NCBI GenBank assembly: GCA_013396525.1 | Contig: VWYX01000793.1 | Span: forward strand, 5,999-69,998 | DNA: 64,000 nt | DNA from: Chaetorhynchus papuensis | Taxonomy: Eukaryota > Chordata > Aves > Passeriformes > Rhipiduridae | Reading direction: 5' to 3' | Shown here: one piece after another, positions 35,786-49,470 of the stretch | Numbering within the stretch: the first letter of the stretch is position 1 | How the letters are laid out: every line of letters begins with the position of its first letter | Notes under the pieces: generated by a model | The model's database searches: none | What the model was told of the DNA's origin: nothing | What the model saw: only the letters and a program-made list of their open reading frames with translations | Translations under genes and position numbers: made by a program

Positions 35786-38700
35786 CCCCAAATCTGGGTG
35801 GTGGCCAGCGTGGGCCTGGCACAGCCAGGGAAGGTGGGGCAAAGGTGGCTGTGTTCCCAGGTTTCAAGGGAGGCCAGGGACTGGGGATGTTCCAGGAATG
35901 AAGAACGTCTTTGACCTCGATGGAGGCCCTGATCCTGTAGCACAAGCTGTTAATGCTTAGCTCCCTCCCACCTCCCTGCTCTGCTCAAGTATCCCAGGGA
36001 AGGGAAGAGGTTTTTCTAGCACCCGGGCAGCCTGGGTTTGGCAAAGCCTGTGCAGTCTCCACACCCTGCTTTTACATATTCATGCCTATCCAAAATGTTC
36101 CCTTCTGGGCTGGACTTTCCCAGGCTTCACCTCTGGTCTGTGAGCTCATGAATCATGGGGAAGGAAACTCTTTTGAAAAGGGTGAAAATTTTTTGGGCAG
36201 AGCTGCTGCAGCTAAAATGGCCTGATGCTGTCTGCAAAGGTGGGGCGAAGGGAGAACAGTTGTGGGGAGGTGCAGGGGCTCATTGGGCTATGAGTTTGGG
36301 GAACGGAGATGAGAAAGCAACCCAGGCATCCTGGCTGTCATCTTTCCTGTGCAGTTGCCTCCCCTGCCTGTCTTCTTACTGACAATCCCAATTTCTCTGC
36401 TGTTGAATGAATGGAAAAGCTCCAGTAGGAATTGATTCAGGCCCTAAATTTTGAGCTCTCTGAGGACATCCAGAGCCTACTGCCAAGTTCAGCAGAGCTT
36501 TGTAAAATGTGCATTTCAGTTACTTTTGCTTTTTTCTCTTGTGGTGTTTCAAGAACAGGATTAGGAATTTAGGTGAAATAACCCGGGAGAAACAAGAATA
36601 ATTGGTAGCTCAGGTGTGCCAAAGTTGAGGATAAGTTGAATATTTTTTTTCTCCTGTCTGTCGTCCTGCTGGTGCTCATGGCACAAAACCTGCAGCTAAG
36701 AAGGACCTGCTGTGCTTAGGATTTTATCCTCTTTCTTCTAGTGATCAACCCTGAGTGGCTGTTGGCAGAGAGCTGCCAGGCTCCTGAACAATTGTAAATC
36801 AGAGCCCCTCTAGGACAGTTCAAACTCGCATCCAGAGCTGGTTTTGGTATCACTGAGTCAAAAGGATGTGAGGTGCTCTCTGTCTCTCCTCCTTCTCCTG
36901 GGCTTACACCCCTTGCAGTTACTGCAGAACAAACAGGGCGTGTGGTGGAGGTAACACTGCTCTTTTCACTGAGACCATCTGAAGTGGAAACACCAACATA
37001 ATTTAAGGCTTCTGACTTTTTAAAACTTGTATTGGTTTTATTCTGGACTTAACTTTCCCTTCTCCCATTATTCAGCGTAACAGGGACCTAGCCACAAGTC
37101 AGGCTGCCTTACTTCAGTGCTAGCTCCTGCCGGCTCCACTGAAAAGTGAATAACTGGAGAGCTACCTAGCAGAATAGTCAACAAATGCTCCATGTAGCTC
37201 TTTTGGAAACAAATATTATTTGCTTTCCTAGATCCACCCAAATAATGTTGTTTGTTCTGCATAATTGGCTTAAAAAGAACTAACTGTGTATCATCTTAAT
37301 ACTATGAAAATGTACTCTAAGTAACTATGGAAAGTTCTTGCCTGTTGGATTCAGAGTGTGAGCTGCATGACTTGAATTTTAATAATCATCTTTGCTCAAT
37401 AAAAGTGCCTTTTTCTCTGATGAGGAATCCAACACGTTCTTCTATTCCAATTAATATATTTCCTGGAAATTTCCACTTTCTTGTAGCTTGCTGTTCTAGG
37501 GCAGTTAAGCAGAAAGCAGTAATGAAGTATTTTGTTGTAAGATGATGTTATTTTTACAGGCTGTAGCCACAATGCTTTTCCTGACATTTTATGATATATA
37601 ATTAATAGCAATGGGAACAAAAATACTTTTGCCAAGGATTGAAATGATTCTAATATGTTTCGTAGCATGTTGTCCGTGCTTTTTATCCATTTTCTTATTT
37701 CTTTGTATCCGGGTCCAGCAAAGCACTTAAAGAAAGCACTATGAGAATTCTTTGACAACTCATTTCCCCCTTGCTGTCCCCTAACCCCTGTTTTGGAAAC
37801 TGAAGCCTTTGTCAAAAATGAAAATTTTAACAGCAAGTTCCTGCTTCCCCTGTGTTTTCTGTGGGAAGTGATTCCTCCCAGCAGCCTTTTGGTAGAGACG
37901 TGAAAGTGGGACATGGGGGTGGCTCCAGACTTTGCTGTGCTGGGAGAGGTGTAGGATTTTGGCCAAGGCACCCCTGGGAGCAGAGCAGTCTCCAGTAGGT
38001 AGGAGTTGGGGATCTGGTTCTCTTGCAAGCCTTGGTTTGGGCTGTTCAGGGCTTTCTGAAGAGCACAGGAGTGGGCTGAACAGGGCTATAACATCAAGTC
38101 CTTGTGCCCCTGGGTGGAGTGTAAAAGGCAATGCTCCAGTTTGATATGCTTTGGGTTCTAGCACAGAGCTCTGGTTCCCTCAGCACTGGTCCTGGGGCTC
38201 TCTGCTGTGGGATTATCCACAGTGCTCCTAGACTGGTGTTTGAGAATGCCATGGAGCCAGGAGTCACTTGTTGGCCCCCTTGCAGAGTGGGCAAGGGCTG
38301 GCACATCTCTCATCCTGTAGCCTTGGCTCTTCCTCCGTGTTTGCTGCAGGAAGAAATTTCCAACAGGTGAAAAAAAAAAAATTCTTGAGCTGGGAAATGG
38401 ACTGGAGGTCCAGCTTGTGTGTGTAATCACAGGCTTAATTGTCAGTCGTGGGACTCCACTGCTCTGAGGTCTGACTTGCTCCCCTCTTTATGGCAGCCTT
38501 TAATTCTGTCAGGTGTTGTTTGCATCTCATCCTTGCCACACTTGAAACCAGTCAGCAGCAAATGTGTCTGAATACGTGTGGCATCTTTCCATTTCCCTTG
38601 AGTGTAGGGAAACCCCACTATCTAGCAAGCTTTTTAGGCTCTTTGCCTACTTTTTGCCTGAGAGTTAGAGGCTTTAAAAATTTCTTTAAACTACCAGAGC

Positions 38701-38859
38701 CCTCTTTCTGGAGAGGAGCACAAAGTGCCAGTGCTGCTTAAGATGGGAAATATATGGTTTTGTGGTCTAGGCGTTTAAAGGAGTGCCTGAGCACTGCTCA
38801 AAAAACAAGAGCATTGTACTGGAGAGGCAAAGAGTTTCCCCTGAAAGCCTGTCCCACTG
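35786..38859. other. Unique AT-rich sequence
   Basis: No gene or RNA is recognised. AT-rich, repeat-free patches (about 36960-37060, 37550-37680) could be regulatory. The 210-codon minus frame at 37396-38028 shows no domain I know. Confidence 0.5.
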
Positions 38860-39380
38860 TGCAGAACAGCCTCTTCACTATCTCGTGGAGCTGCAACACT
38901 CTGGGGGCATTCTCCATATTATAAATGGAGTTTGTGGCCTCCTGTGCGCATCCAAGTGAAGCACAGGCAGGGCTGTATGCGTATTTTGACAACTTTAAAT
39001 TAACATACCATAGCTGCTTAAGTGTTATGACAATGTTCTGTGATCACAGGCCTCAAGAGACATTTAATGCTTTGGAACAAACCAGTCTCTGGCCTGAAGT
39101 GTCTCAGGTTAGCCGGGGTTGCACCATTGATGGATTTGACCCTGTGAGTTCAGTGGCTCCAGCAGGCTGTTTGCAAGAGTCAAACTCTGGCAAACGATCG
39201 ACTCTGAGCTCAGTTGGAAAAGCTTGTGAAATGAAATCACAGTGCTTTGCCCATTAGGCTTGGGATGAAAAGCGAGCCTGAGAGCTGCCAGTGGCTCATA
39301 TTTCATGTGCAGAGATTTACTTGTATTAGTTAAGATTGCGATGAGTTTGAGAGAGGGAGACAATTTGTAAGCCAACACAG
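38860..39380. promoter_or_regulatory. Possible conserved non-coding element
   Basis: Repeat-free sequence with an inverted repeat CTCCAT (38912-38917) and ATGGAG (38925-38930) around an AT core. It also has AACTTTAAATTAAC near 38991, AACGATCGACTC near 39193 and ATTAGTTAAGATTGCG near 39325. CpGs are more frequent than in the flanks. Confidence 0.3.
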
Positions 39381-42300
39381 AAATAATACTTCCCTATAGT
39401 AAGTGTATAATGAGAACTGGTGCTTTTATTGGATTGAATAAGTTCAGATTGTTTTTAAGATATACATGTTTTGAACAGTGAACTGTATCACTTGTGATTG
39501 ACCTCCTGTGTTATTTTTACATCACTTCTTATTTCTCTACATCCTGAGTTTGCTTCTGAGACTTTCGTTCCTATTCCTCTGCTCTTTTCCTTTCACACCT
39601 CTTCCCTTAATCTTTCCTGCTCTGGCTTTGGAAGCCTGTTTGCTTTCAGTGGATATCTAGTATTTGTCATAGAGAGCACACACTTTTCACTAAGCAGGTC
39701 TCTAGATGTGATTACAGCACATGAAAGCAAACTTGAGCTGGTTTTAAACAGAAAGCAATGTAACCACATCATCAAAGAGCCCTAAAGAGCTTTGCTTGTG
39801 CTGTGGTTTGCAGCAGATACATTGGCCACTGCAGCAGTGTCCTTCATTGCCTTGTGCTTGCTGTGGAGCTCAGGTCATCTGGCAATTAGATCTGGTAGAA
39901 AGAGCAAATTCATCTGCAGTGCTGAGTCTGGCAGAGTCCCCACCACAATCGCATGCCACAGTCCTGCCTGGTTGCTGACAGATTTCCCTGTAACTTCAAG
40001 GTTTTGGCTCTTGAATCTAATGGTTGAGGTCAGGAATTTAATTAAACTCTGGATAGAAGAAAGCTGCCCATCTACTGGATCCCTTCCAGAGCAAGAGAGC
40101 TCTCTCACAGTAAGCAAGGGAGGTTATTTCAACTGATTTAATACTCCTTGGCTTTGGATGTTACTTCCTCTTTGGTATGGGATTTTATTTTTTCCATGCT
40201 TTGTATTTGGTGACCAGAACAAGATACAGATCCTGCCGGTTTCTCTGGGAAATGGTAGATATATCTCTAAGCAGGGAGCCAGCTGTTGGGCTTGGGCAGG
40301 TGTTTTCAGACCCACTTTCTGTGAAATCAGGGCTTGGGCGCTTAATTTGGACTTCAGAGGGCCTGATTTTCTGGATGAACTGAGGATCTATCCACCTTCT
40401 GAACATCTTCTAGTGCCCCCTACAGAGCACCCCCCAGAACTGTTGACCCTTAACAAGCAGTGGGAATGAAGATGTGGTATGGTTTATTATTTACCTGTGC
40501 TTCCACTGGACTCAGGGTGGGGGAGACGAGTCTGTGAGCGGGAAAAACCCAACCAACACATCAGCCCTGCCCTAAATCACCTCCAGACTGGCAGTGATCT
40601 GTCTTCCCCAGCTCACTGTACACAAGCAGGAGTGGCTAGGGAACACCGGAGTCAATGAACAAACGCTCCAGAGGTTACACTGAATATTAGAGTAACAGAC
40701 AGAGATAAGAGTAAGACAGAAATATATATATTTAAATATATACATAAATCTTTTCATTCTGGAATTCAGCTGCTCCTTGTTCCTGTGTGGAAGTACTCAT
40801 CCATACTTATAGTGGACGTGCTGGTGTGGTATACATGTAGACAGAGCATTAAGAGACCAGAAAATTCCTCAAATCTCATTTACAGCAGGACTAGGTACCA
40901 AGCTGGTTTTAAAGAAGGTTACACTGAAACTGTTGAAGAGTTTCTGACAGAAAACTGGGATTTCAAGCAAGAGGATCTGGTTCCCATGGGTAATTTCTGG
41001 TTTTCATCAGACCCTGATCATGCAGTCTAGCTCTCCACATACCTCCATTGTTCATCAAACTGGGCAAGCATGGAATCTTTTTTTGCCCCAATATCTTTTG
41101 CCAAAATTTTTGTTTATATATAAAGGTAAAAAAAAAGGAAAGCTGATTATTATTTTTAACAGCTCTCCCCTTTTTCCCTTTGAGTGCATAAGGCTTCTAG
41201 AACACACCCTGTTCAGCTGGGATATCTGCAGGCAGGCTCATTCCTGTGCTGCATAACAATGGAAAGTGAGAGGAAAGCAGGGGTGTCCCTCTTGCAGAGT
41301 AACTCTGTGCCCCTCCAAGGATTTGGAGACCAGTTAAGAAGCAATCAGCTACAAGAGGAAGAGGCAAGGAGAAATGAGAATAGTGGAGGTAGAGTTTGCC
41401 TTTGATCATGGTAGCTGCAGCAAAGGCAAGTGCTGTCAGATCTGCTGGGAAATTTCTGCCCATGGGCCAAGACAAAGTGGAATGAAACTCCCTTCAGGGA
41501 GCAGAGCTGCTGTTCTTGGGCATGAGGACCCAGAGTGGTACAAGGCAGACAACAGGATCCCTTGTGTCTGGGTCACACGTGTATCCACATGGTTCCTGAG
41601 CAGTTCATATCCCATGGCTTGAGTTGCTTCCTGGTTTGGGGGAACATCCTCTGCTCAGTTGGAGTCTAGAGGTAGGGTGGGTCCATGAGAATATTCCTGT
41701 GTTTTTCAGGTTTAAGTCTTTGTTAGGAATCTGTTTTACAAACATTTATTGGAGGCTGTTTTCAGACAAAGATCCTGCCAGGGGTTCGTGGTGCAGGTCA
41801 CTCCAAACCCAGTGATGTTACCCTCGTCCCTGCCCCTCACTTTGCAAATGTTTTTTTCATTTGCTCCGTGGTGACTTTTGAACTGCCCCTGTTTTAAGAC
41901 TGAAATGAGAGAGATAAAATGTTTTTAATTTTAATTAAAACAAAGTTTATTTTATTTCATTAGCTAGCCGTGTTATTTCAGGGCTCTACAGTAAAATTAT
42001 ATGTTACCCTGTGGGTACTTCTAATTGTGTTACGAGGTTTCTAGTTCATTCTGTCCAGAACAGTTTGACTTCTGTGCTGAGCTCCATCCTCCCGCAGCCT
42101 TGAACCAGCACAGCTAATGAAAAACACTCCAGTAATAACAGGGGGCTCTCAAGGGCTCCAGATAATTGGGGAAAGGTACTATTAATTTTACTGGAAGGCA
42201 AGCTGGCTGAGCTCTGGGAGCCTACTGCTGAAGATACCAAGAAATAGGGCCCTGATCACTTTGGAGGAAAGATAAGAACGTGGAAGCTGGTCAAAGTAAA

Positions 42301-45300
42301 CCTACAGACCTAGAGAAAACATTCTGTGAGTAAATGTCAGTGTAGGGACATGTCAGACTGAGGCAGCCCTTGGTCCAGTGAATTCCTGCGAGTGAGGCAG
42401 GAGGTGAGATCCTCTCCTGCCATGCTGTTGGGAGGTGCATTCCCCATGGTGCACCTTTTAAGAGACCAGTGGGAAGATGCCAAGCTCAGGGTGGAAAGTG
42501 GGACTGTCAAGGCGTTTTTTTTCCTCTCCTGTATGCAAGAATAGTTCCTGCTCTATCCTGGGACTATTTGGGCCAGTCCTGGACACCCGGTCCCTGTGCT
42601 GCCTATGGCAGCATCAGCACAATACATTTGGAAAAGAGAGATAGGAAACCAAGAGGAGGCTGCTGGGGGTCATGCTCCTTGCACACAAAGCCTTCCCCCA
42701 TTCATTAGGAGTTACAGATTTGCTTAAATCCCAATCGTAAATCCTGGTATCTTGTGCACTGTGAACCCAGGGTGGCTGTAAAACACTTCTGCAGAGGGAC
42801 CTGAATAGAGAATTACACCGATTTAGAGGTGTTTTGTCTGCTGTCCCTGGTATAGCTGCAGTCGCTGCTGCTGAAGTTTTGGTGCCTGGAATTTATTTGC
42901 TCCAGCAGAGAAGGTGCAAAGGGAGAGGTGTGACAGTTTAATTCTTCTCTTGTGTTCCTTGCACAGTTATAATGTTTTCAAGAAAATATTTAATAGGCAT
43001 TTAAGGCTAAATGAATCATGTGTGAAATGGAAGGGTGTTTAGAGGATAGTTGGTAATGCAGGGTAGAGGAGGTTCACATTCCTTACTTTGTCCTAGGGCT
43101 CAGGACTGCAGAAGGCAGATAGGAGCCTGATTTCCAGTGAGCCAGCCAAGTACCTCTGACACAATGGGTCAAATCTCTTTGTTTCTTTTCTGTCCTATTT
43201 GGAGGTGCATGGGGAGGTGTTACCCCAAGCTTGGGTAGTGCATCAGCTGTCTCGCTGATTTTCCTCCTTCTTTCTCTTGTCGGTTGGCATTGTAAACTTA
43301 CATAATTTTGCAAAAATATGAAATTCTTTTAAGTTGTTTGATCCAGTTTGGATTTCCAACTGGATTGCACTGTGCTTAACCTTCAGTATGTTATTGTTTT
43401 AGTAGTTTTGTCCAACATGAATAACACCTTATACCATAACATCCTCAGTGGATGTAGAAAGAAGTTCCAGAAAGAACTGGAAAGGGTTCCAGGAAAGTCA
43501 AGCTGTATGGCTTGTTTGATTTTTCTGTTTAGCCTCTTAAAGTAGCCAGAGAAGGGGGAATAAAAACATTACAAAGGATATGTTGCTGGATAAAAGATAT
43601 TCCATTACAAACCCTGTCAACATTAATAACTTGCATCTCTTCAACAGTGCTCCGAGCTGTCAATAAGAAACAGGAATCAACCCAGATTAAAACTGATCTG
43701 TCAGAAAGCAGATTGTATCAGAAAGATAATAGAATCAAATTAATTTATGATGAGGAGATTTCACAACAAGACAACGAGGCAATACTGAAAACCACAGTCC
43801 AATGTAATCCCTTTGAAGAAACGTTGTACTTGTTACAGCTGTGATGATTGCAAATGTTTGGTTTAAAAGTCTGTGTTGCAGTCTGGAGGAAAAAACCCAG
43901 GCTATTTATGGTCTCCAGTTTTTTAAAGATGGGAGCTAAAGAAAATAAGCCTGGAGAAATATGAGCTGAAGCTTAATATTTCCGTCTTCATTTAAGAAGG
44001 GGTGGTTAGAAAATAGACCTGCCAGCCTGAAGGAAATTTGGATGTGTCAACATTGTGTTGGGTTTTTGAAATTTTTGGTTCCTGGTTAAGATTAAAAAGT
44101 CAAAATAACCTGTTTCCAGTGAATAAGAAGTTTTGATGTAATAGTGTCTAAATATTTAACTCTGTCATTCTCTTCACGAAGTTAAACTGCTTTAAAACAA
44201 TCATCTCATTTGCAATGACCATTTTGACTTGGAAAAGCATGATTTTAAACTCAGCTTGGTCCAGGACACTTCACTTCTGACTGGAAGGTGAAAGTCTGTG
44301 TTTTGAAAGGATGCTTTCCATTTTTATAGCTCTATTTTCCTAGAATTTGCCATTTTCTCTTGTTTGGAGAATGGGAGGAGGAAGAGGTCACCTGGATTAA
44401 ACAATAGTTTATGGTGGAGGAGAGGAAAGAAAAGAGATCTTCTTGTAATGCAAAATGAAGGCTATATCTGTACCCCTACTTGAATTTTCTTAGTGGTCAA
44501 TGCACATGAAGCAGCCAGTCTCCCATGGTTTGAGATCTCCCCTCGCTACCCCCCATGATCCTGATCTTCCTTTCCCAATCCATGACACTGGACAGGGCAC
44601 ACAGCTGGATTGCCTTTAGAGTGGGATCAAGTTTGTGTTGTCCAGTCTGATTGGGAAGGTCTGTGACTCATTTTTTGTTAGTCCTGGTCTTGCCTTCCCA
44701 AACCTGACTTGAGAAGGGCTTGCAGGGTGAACATGGTGATATAGCCAGCCCTCTTCTCGCTCCTGAGCCAAAGCAAGTGAGGAACAACCAAAGCAGGCCT
44801 TGGATGTATCTGGTCTTTTTGCTCATCCTGAATTATCCTATTTGGCAGAGGACAAATGTCCCTTTTGCTGTATCTGAGTGGGGCCCCTGAGGTCTCAAAG
44901 AGCCCAATACTGACTTCGAAGCCTGACATGTGCCAGCATTGCCCTGCCCCAGAGGGGAAGGGGCTGGGTGCTGTTGAGAACTGTGGCAAGGGCTGTTCCC
45001 ATGCCTGGAGGCAGGCAAGAAGCAGGCAGAGGGTGTAAACAGCAGGTTGTGGAGATGGGGTCTTGGTTTTGCTCTGAGTGGTACCATGACTCAAGGAAGC
45101 CTGAACCCATGGTTTAGGGAGCAAGAGGATGGAGGCCTGAAGCTGCCCTTCCCATGCCAGTGAAGAGTGTGTGCTGCTGTGAGGCTGTTTTGGAGCAGGT
45201 GCTGTGTGTGGGGGAGGCATTGCTCCCTCCCCTTCCTCCTCCACCCTCTTTCATCACCCGCAAAGGGACCTGTGCTCCAGCTGAAGTGAGCTTCCTCCAG

Positions 45301-47639
45301 TGGCTCCAGATGTGTTCGAGCAGTCTGTCTCTTTTCAGCACCCCATCCCCTTTGTGCTGGAAGTTTCTGCCCTCACTGTTGCTGGATGTGGAAATCTGTG
45401 GCTGCAATCAAACTGGAGAGGTGGGAGTACCCAGGGCAGAAACCAGAGGGGGAAGATGCGTCCCTTCTCCCTCGCCTGTTGTGTTGCTTACAGATCAAAA
45501 CAAGCAACCTGAATTTAAACTGTGCTTTTAAAGGGATAAATCCCTTGGTTCCTTCTTGCCTGTGCTGGTGCCTGCCAGGCTGTGTGTGGGCACCGTCCGC
45601 AGTGCACTTAGCACTGACTCCCCTCCGGCTTAATGACAAGTTCTCACTTTGTTTGTTGTTGTTTGCTTTGTTTTGTTTTTTCTCCTTCCAGCCAAGCTGA
45701 CATTTAATTCTGCCTCAGCCAGTTAAATATAACCCCAAAACCTGTGGGTGAGAAAATGTGGCTCTCTGTCACGCTCATTTCAGAGGAGCCAATTAGCAAT
45801 GGTGATCCTTGGGACTTGGCAGCCTCTTCCTGGGCACCTGGCAGCCCTGGCCCTGCCTGTCATTCTTGGGATAATGTGCTAGGAAATGGTCTTGTGGTTT
45901 ACTAAGAAAAGCAAAACAAACTCCCTCTTCCCCGCCTTTGCAACCCAACAACCTGTGGGCATAATTGATTTGCAAGATTTGCAGTCAGGATGTGGCTTTG
46001 TTGCAGATGAAGCTGGTGAATAGGCTGCTCCTTGCTGGCTCTTTGCCTGATTCTCCTCGGTCCAGCAATTTTCCACATTCAAAGGCATCCACTTTGGAGG
46101 TGCTGATGGGACATAGCTCCCTCTTCTAACTCACCCCTTCTTTTACCAGATTAATTCCCCTTCCCTCTCTCCCTGCTGCAGTGCTGGTATTATGCCTCTC
46201 ATCCCTGTGACCTCTTTGCTGGGGACTGCTGTCCTCCCAGGTGCAAACACACCACACACTGTGCTGGGTCAGTCCATGATGTGTCCAGCCCAGTGCTGTG
46301 TGTGGGTCTGCTTACTGAAGTTGGGAAAAAGGAGATGAGAGTGATTCTTCTGTTGACGCTTCCTGCTGCAGGTTTAGCAGTATGATGGGGTGGAGTCAGT
46401 GATGGGACTGGCATTGAATTTGTCTTGTCCTCTTTATATTTTTTTTTATTTTAACTCAACTCTTAAAGGGTTCTTGGTCTCCAAAATGCCCTAGTAAAGT
46501 CTTCTGTTGCTGATGTCAATTTTCCTGGTATCTTCAGCAGTGACCCTTTTCCTGTAGTACTTGGAGAAACTGGTTAATTTTGTCCCCCAGTGTCCTGTGT
46601 GCTTTGTCCTCTTTTTGCATGGAAAACATCAGCAGCTGTCAGTGCAAATGTTCTTTTCTGAGTTTGCAGGTAACAGGATCAAAAAAAAAAAAGGAAAGCT
46701 GGGCTAGTTTAAGCCATTTATGGCTGGTTTATGCACATCCCTGCTGTGTCTGAGCCAGGGCTTTGTCTTTCCTTCCCAGAAATGCTCCTCCCTTACTCCC
46801 TTATGCTTTTAGGACCTGCATTTTCATTTGTAGTTTCCTACTTCTGGCTTGATTCCTGCCCTCTCCCCCTCCTGCCAAGCGGAGTATGGTGCAAGGGGAA
46901 CCTCCAGGGTGGAGCACACCTGTGTTGTCCATCAGGTGCTTGTGAATGGGGACAGCTGGGGCTGCCATCAGCCCTGTGACCCGTGTGCCGTTGGCTCCTG
47001 GTGGGAGCAAGCCCTGGTGATTGCAGAGCAGGCAACACAATGACAATCCAGCACACAGATGAACATATGATATTCATAAAAGCGCAGCGGTGATTCCCTG
47101 TCTGCTGCAGCAGGAATCGATGATTAACTCCATGCTGGTCTCTGGGGTTTAGGTGCTGTCTGTTATCCCTCGTTATCTGGCAGTCCCGTGTGCTGCCATG
47201 TAACATCTGTTCTGGTACCTTGCTATGGAGTGGTGTTATCCAAAATCTCCTGCAGGTGAGGGGGATAAAGAGGCTGCCTGAAACCAGCTGGACACTGCAG
47301 GGCATGCCCATGGGCACTGACTGGTGTGGAGACAAAGTGATGGTTTGAGGGGTCTCTGAGCTCATCTCTGGTTTTCAATGCATGTGTGGGGAATGGCCCA
47401 GCTTTGGGTTTCTGACTTAAAATGAAGCATGATGGATGTCTTGTGCATGATGCTTAGACATCATCATCACTTCTGTGTTTTACATTTGGCTGTGGACTAT
47501 CTTCAAAACATTTGCAGCAAAATAGCTCCTCAAAACAATGTTTCCTCTTAGTGTTGAGACTTATTTTCCTTGTGTTCCTTTGATTTTTATCTTCTCCACA
47601 TTCTCTGTACGTCACCCTAACAAGTCGTGGAGGCTGGAC
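39381..47639. other. Long unique interval
   Basis: About 8 kb of AT-rich single-copy-looking DNA. An 18-bp AT palindrome is at 40725-40742. A stop-free stretch of 103 codons at 43533-43841 follows no family and is within chance for this length of sequence. No exons are recognised. Confidence 0.5.
40725..40742. repeat. Perfect 18-bp AT palindrome
   Basis: TATATATTTAAATATATA is self-complementary and could extrude a small cruciform or melt easily. Simple TA composition makes chance origin likely. Confidence 0.7.
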
Positions 47640-47859
47640 AGTGTCCATATCACATCAATACTGAATTTCATTATATACAAACATCAATCTGGCTCTGGGC
47701 TGCCTTTTTAAACTGTCATCCAACCTGGTGGTATTCAGTTTCTGTTTAGGTCTGACCGTGGAAAAGCATCGGTTCAAAGCTTGTTCCCCATAATGTTCAG
47801 ATCAAAACAGTTCCTCTGTGTGTTTATAATAAAAATATATTTTCACCAGCTCTTGGGAG

Positions 47860-48550
47860 CATTGACATTTTCATCAAGGCAATTTTCTATGGCCCCAATC
47901 CATCACAGCACACGAGCTGTTCCATTGGTTCCAATACGACTACTCAGTGCTTAAAGTAAATTGTTTGCTTAAAAGCTTGTTGGATCAGGGCCTATAAGCG
48001 AGAAAAGATTGCTGATTAGAAAGCACATTTGTTTCTGTTGTGGGATTTGATGGCAAATTAAGGACACTAGGAGGATTCAAAGATTAATACCTCTGTATTT
48101 TGGGAAAGAAATATTTTAATACTTTCACATTATCGAGGCCTTGTAATAAACAGAGATTATGCAAATGGGACACTAAACACCAAATCCCAGACATTAATGG
48201 GGTTCAGTGAGAGCAAACTGAAGGCAGAATTAATCTCTGAGAGAACTAAATGGCTATTTTCATGCTTATGAACTTAACATACTTTCAACTCCACCTTAAT
48301 GAAAGACACACTCAGCTCACTGTTAAAAGAGGCACTTAAAAGGTATTAGAGGCATAAGTCCAGCTGTTACAAACTCCAATAAATTTGGATTAGGTCTCCA
48401 CTGTTTGAGTTGTGTGTGTGGGTGCCTGACCTCAAAGCAAGTTGTTAGTTTTTTAACTTATTGATATATAGCATTACATCAGGTTAATTACGCCTCGCTG
48501 TATTTCATGTCGTCTCGGCACAACCCCGTATGCATCGTGCCATGGCATTG
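47860..48550. promoter_or_regulatory. Strongest possible conserved non-coding element
   Basis: About 700 bp is free of repeats and low-complexity DNA and packed with factor-like cores. These include a perfect POU octamer ATGCAAAT at 48159-48166, several TTAAT/ATTAA cores (AAAGATTAATACC near 48079, GACATTAATGG near 48190, GAATTAATCTC near 48227, GGTTAATTACGCC near 48483) and isolated CpGs (ATTATCGAGG near 48129, GCCTCGCTG near 48491). Reading frames are short and closed. This is the profile of long enhancers near developmental genes. Confidence 0.4.
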
Positions 48551-48954
48551 GAGAGCAGCGATTCAGGAGCCCTTGGAGGGCTGGGGTGTGCTGGCCACCC
48601 GCCCACCACCAGCCCTCCCTGGAGACGGATGCCTTGCAGAGGCGGCTGCTTGGTTTTACAGTACACAACTGGCTCCCTGCCCTCCCTTCCCTGTCCCACC
48701 CCATCCCATATTTTCATTCCCTGGGGTAACTTCCCTTCACCTCGCTTGATAACAGAGCATATTTTAAAGTTTTTATTTTGGTGTGTTGGGGCAGAATGCC
48801 CAGTGTTGTAGGGCAGAATGAAGAGTTTCAATTGATGGGGCTTTGCGAATTTTGTCTCACTGGATCAGATATTTGGTCCTTGTGCTGTTTTGCTATGAAT
48901 TCCTGGCCACCCATGAAAGGGATCAGGCATGGGTAGAGCACGTTCAGATTTACG

Positions 48955-49470
48955 GCTGCATCTGTGTAGATGGGTCTAGATAACAGCAAACCTTTTGCTC
49001 TGAAGGCACTGCAGCCGCCACGACAAAAGAGATGGCTTAAAATTGCATTTCCATTTAAAGTAACACCAAGCAGCCAGCCCAGCCATGTGAGGGAAATATA
49101 AAGCTCTGTGATAGGGAGCGAATGAGGAGAGGGGGGAAAAAAAAACTGGGTAGCAAGTAACTAAAATAGATGAAGTGGAACAGTTGGAAATCCCAACTTG
49201 AGTGACAAGGGAGAAAGAAGAGATCCAAAGTCAGCAGCAGATGACTCCAGTCTCACATCCCATCTCTCCCCCCTCCCTTGCCACTGTTGCCGCTGCTTTC
49301 CCAGCGAAGGCAAGAAAAAAACAGAACGCCTTTTCCAGATTTGGGGGCTGGGCGGCCTCACATGTTGACACAGCAATAATTTTTAATGAGAAATTTTTAG
49401 TATTTGTGTGGGAGAAGTTAGCCTTGTGTACACAGATGCCTCTCTGGCCACCACACCGTGGTCCGGCCCG
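48955..49470. promoter_or_regulatory. Possible conserved non-coding element pair
   Basis: Two AT-rich patches (about 48960-49140 and 49360-49440) flank an unremarkable middle. The first holds GTCTAGATAACAGC and CATTTCCATTTAAAG, the second GCAATAATTTTTAATGAG. A small CpG-rich patch follows at about 49455-49505. Confidence 0.25.

Noticed and set aside
37396..38028. 210-codon minus frame
   Set aside because: No recognisable domain, and overlapping frames of similar length exist; treated as chance.
43533..43841. Stop-free stretch preceded by an acceptor-like ...CTTCAACAG
   Set aside because: 103 codons without a stop is expected several times in 64 kb over six frames; no family match and no donor context.
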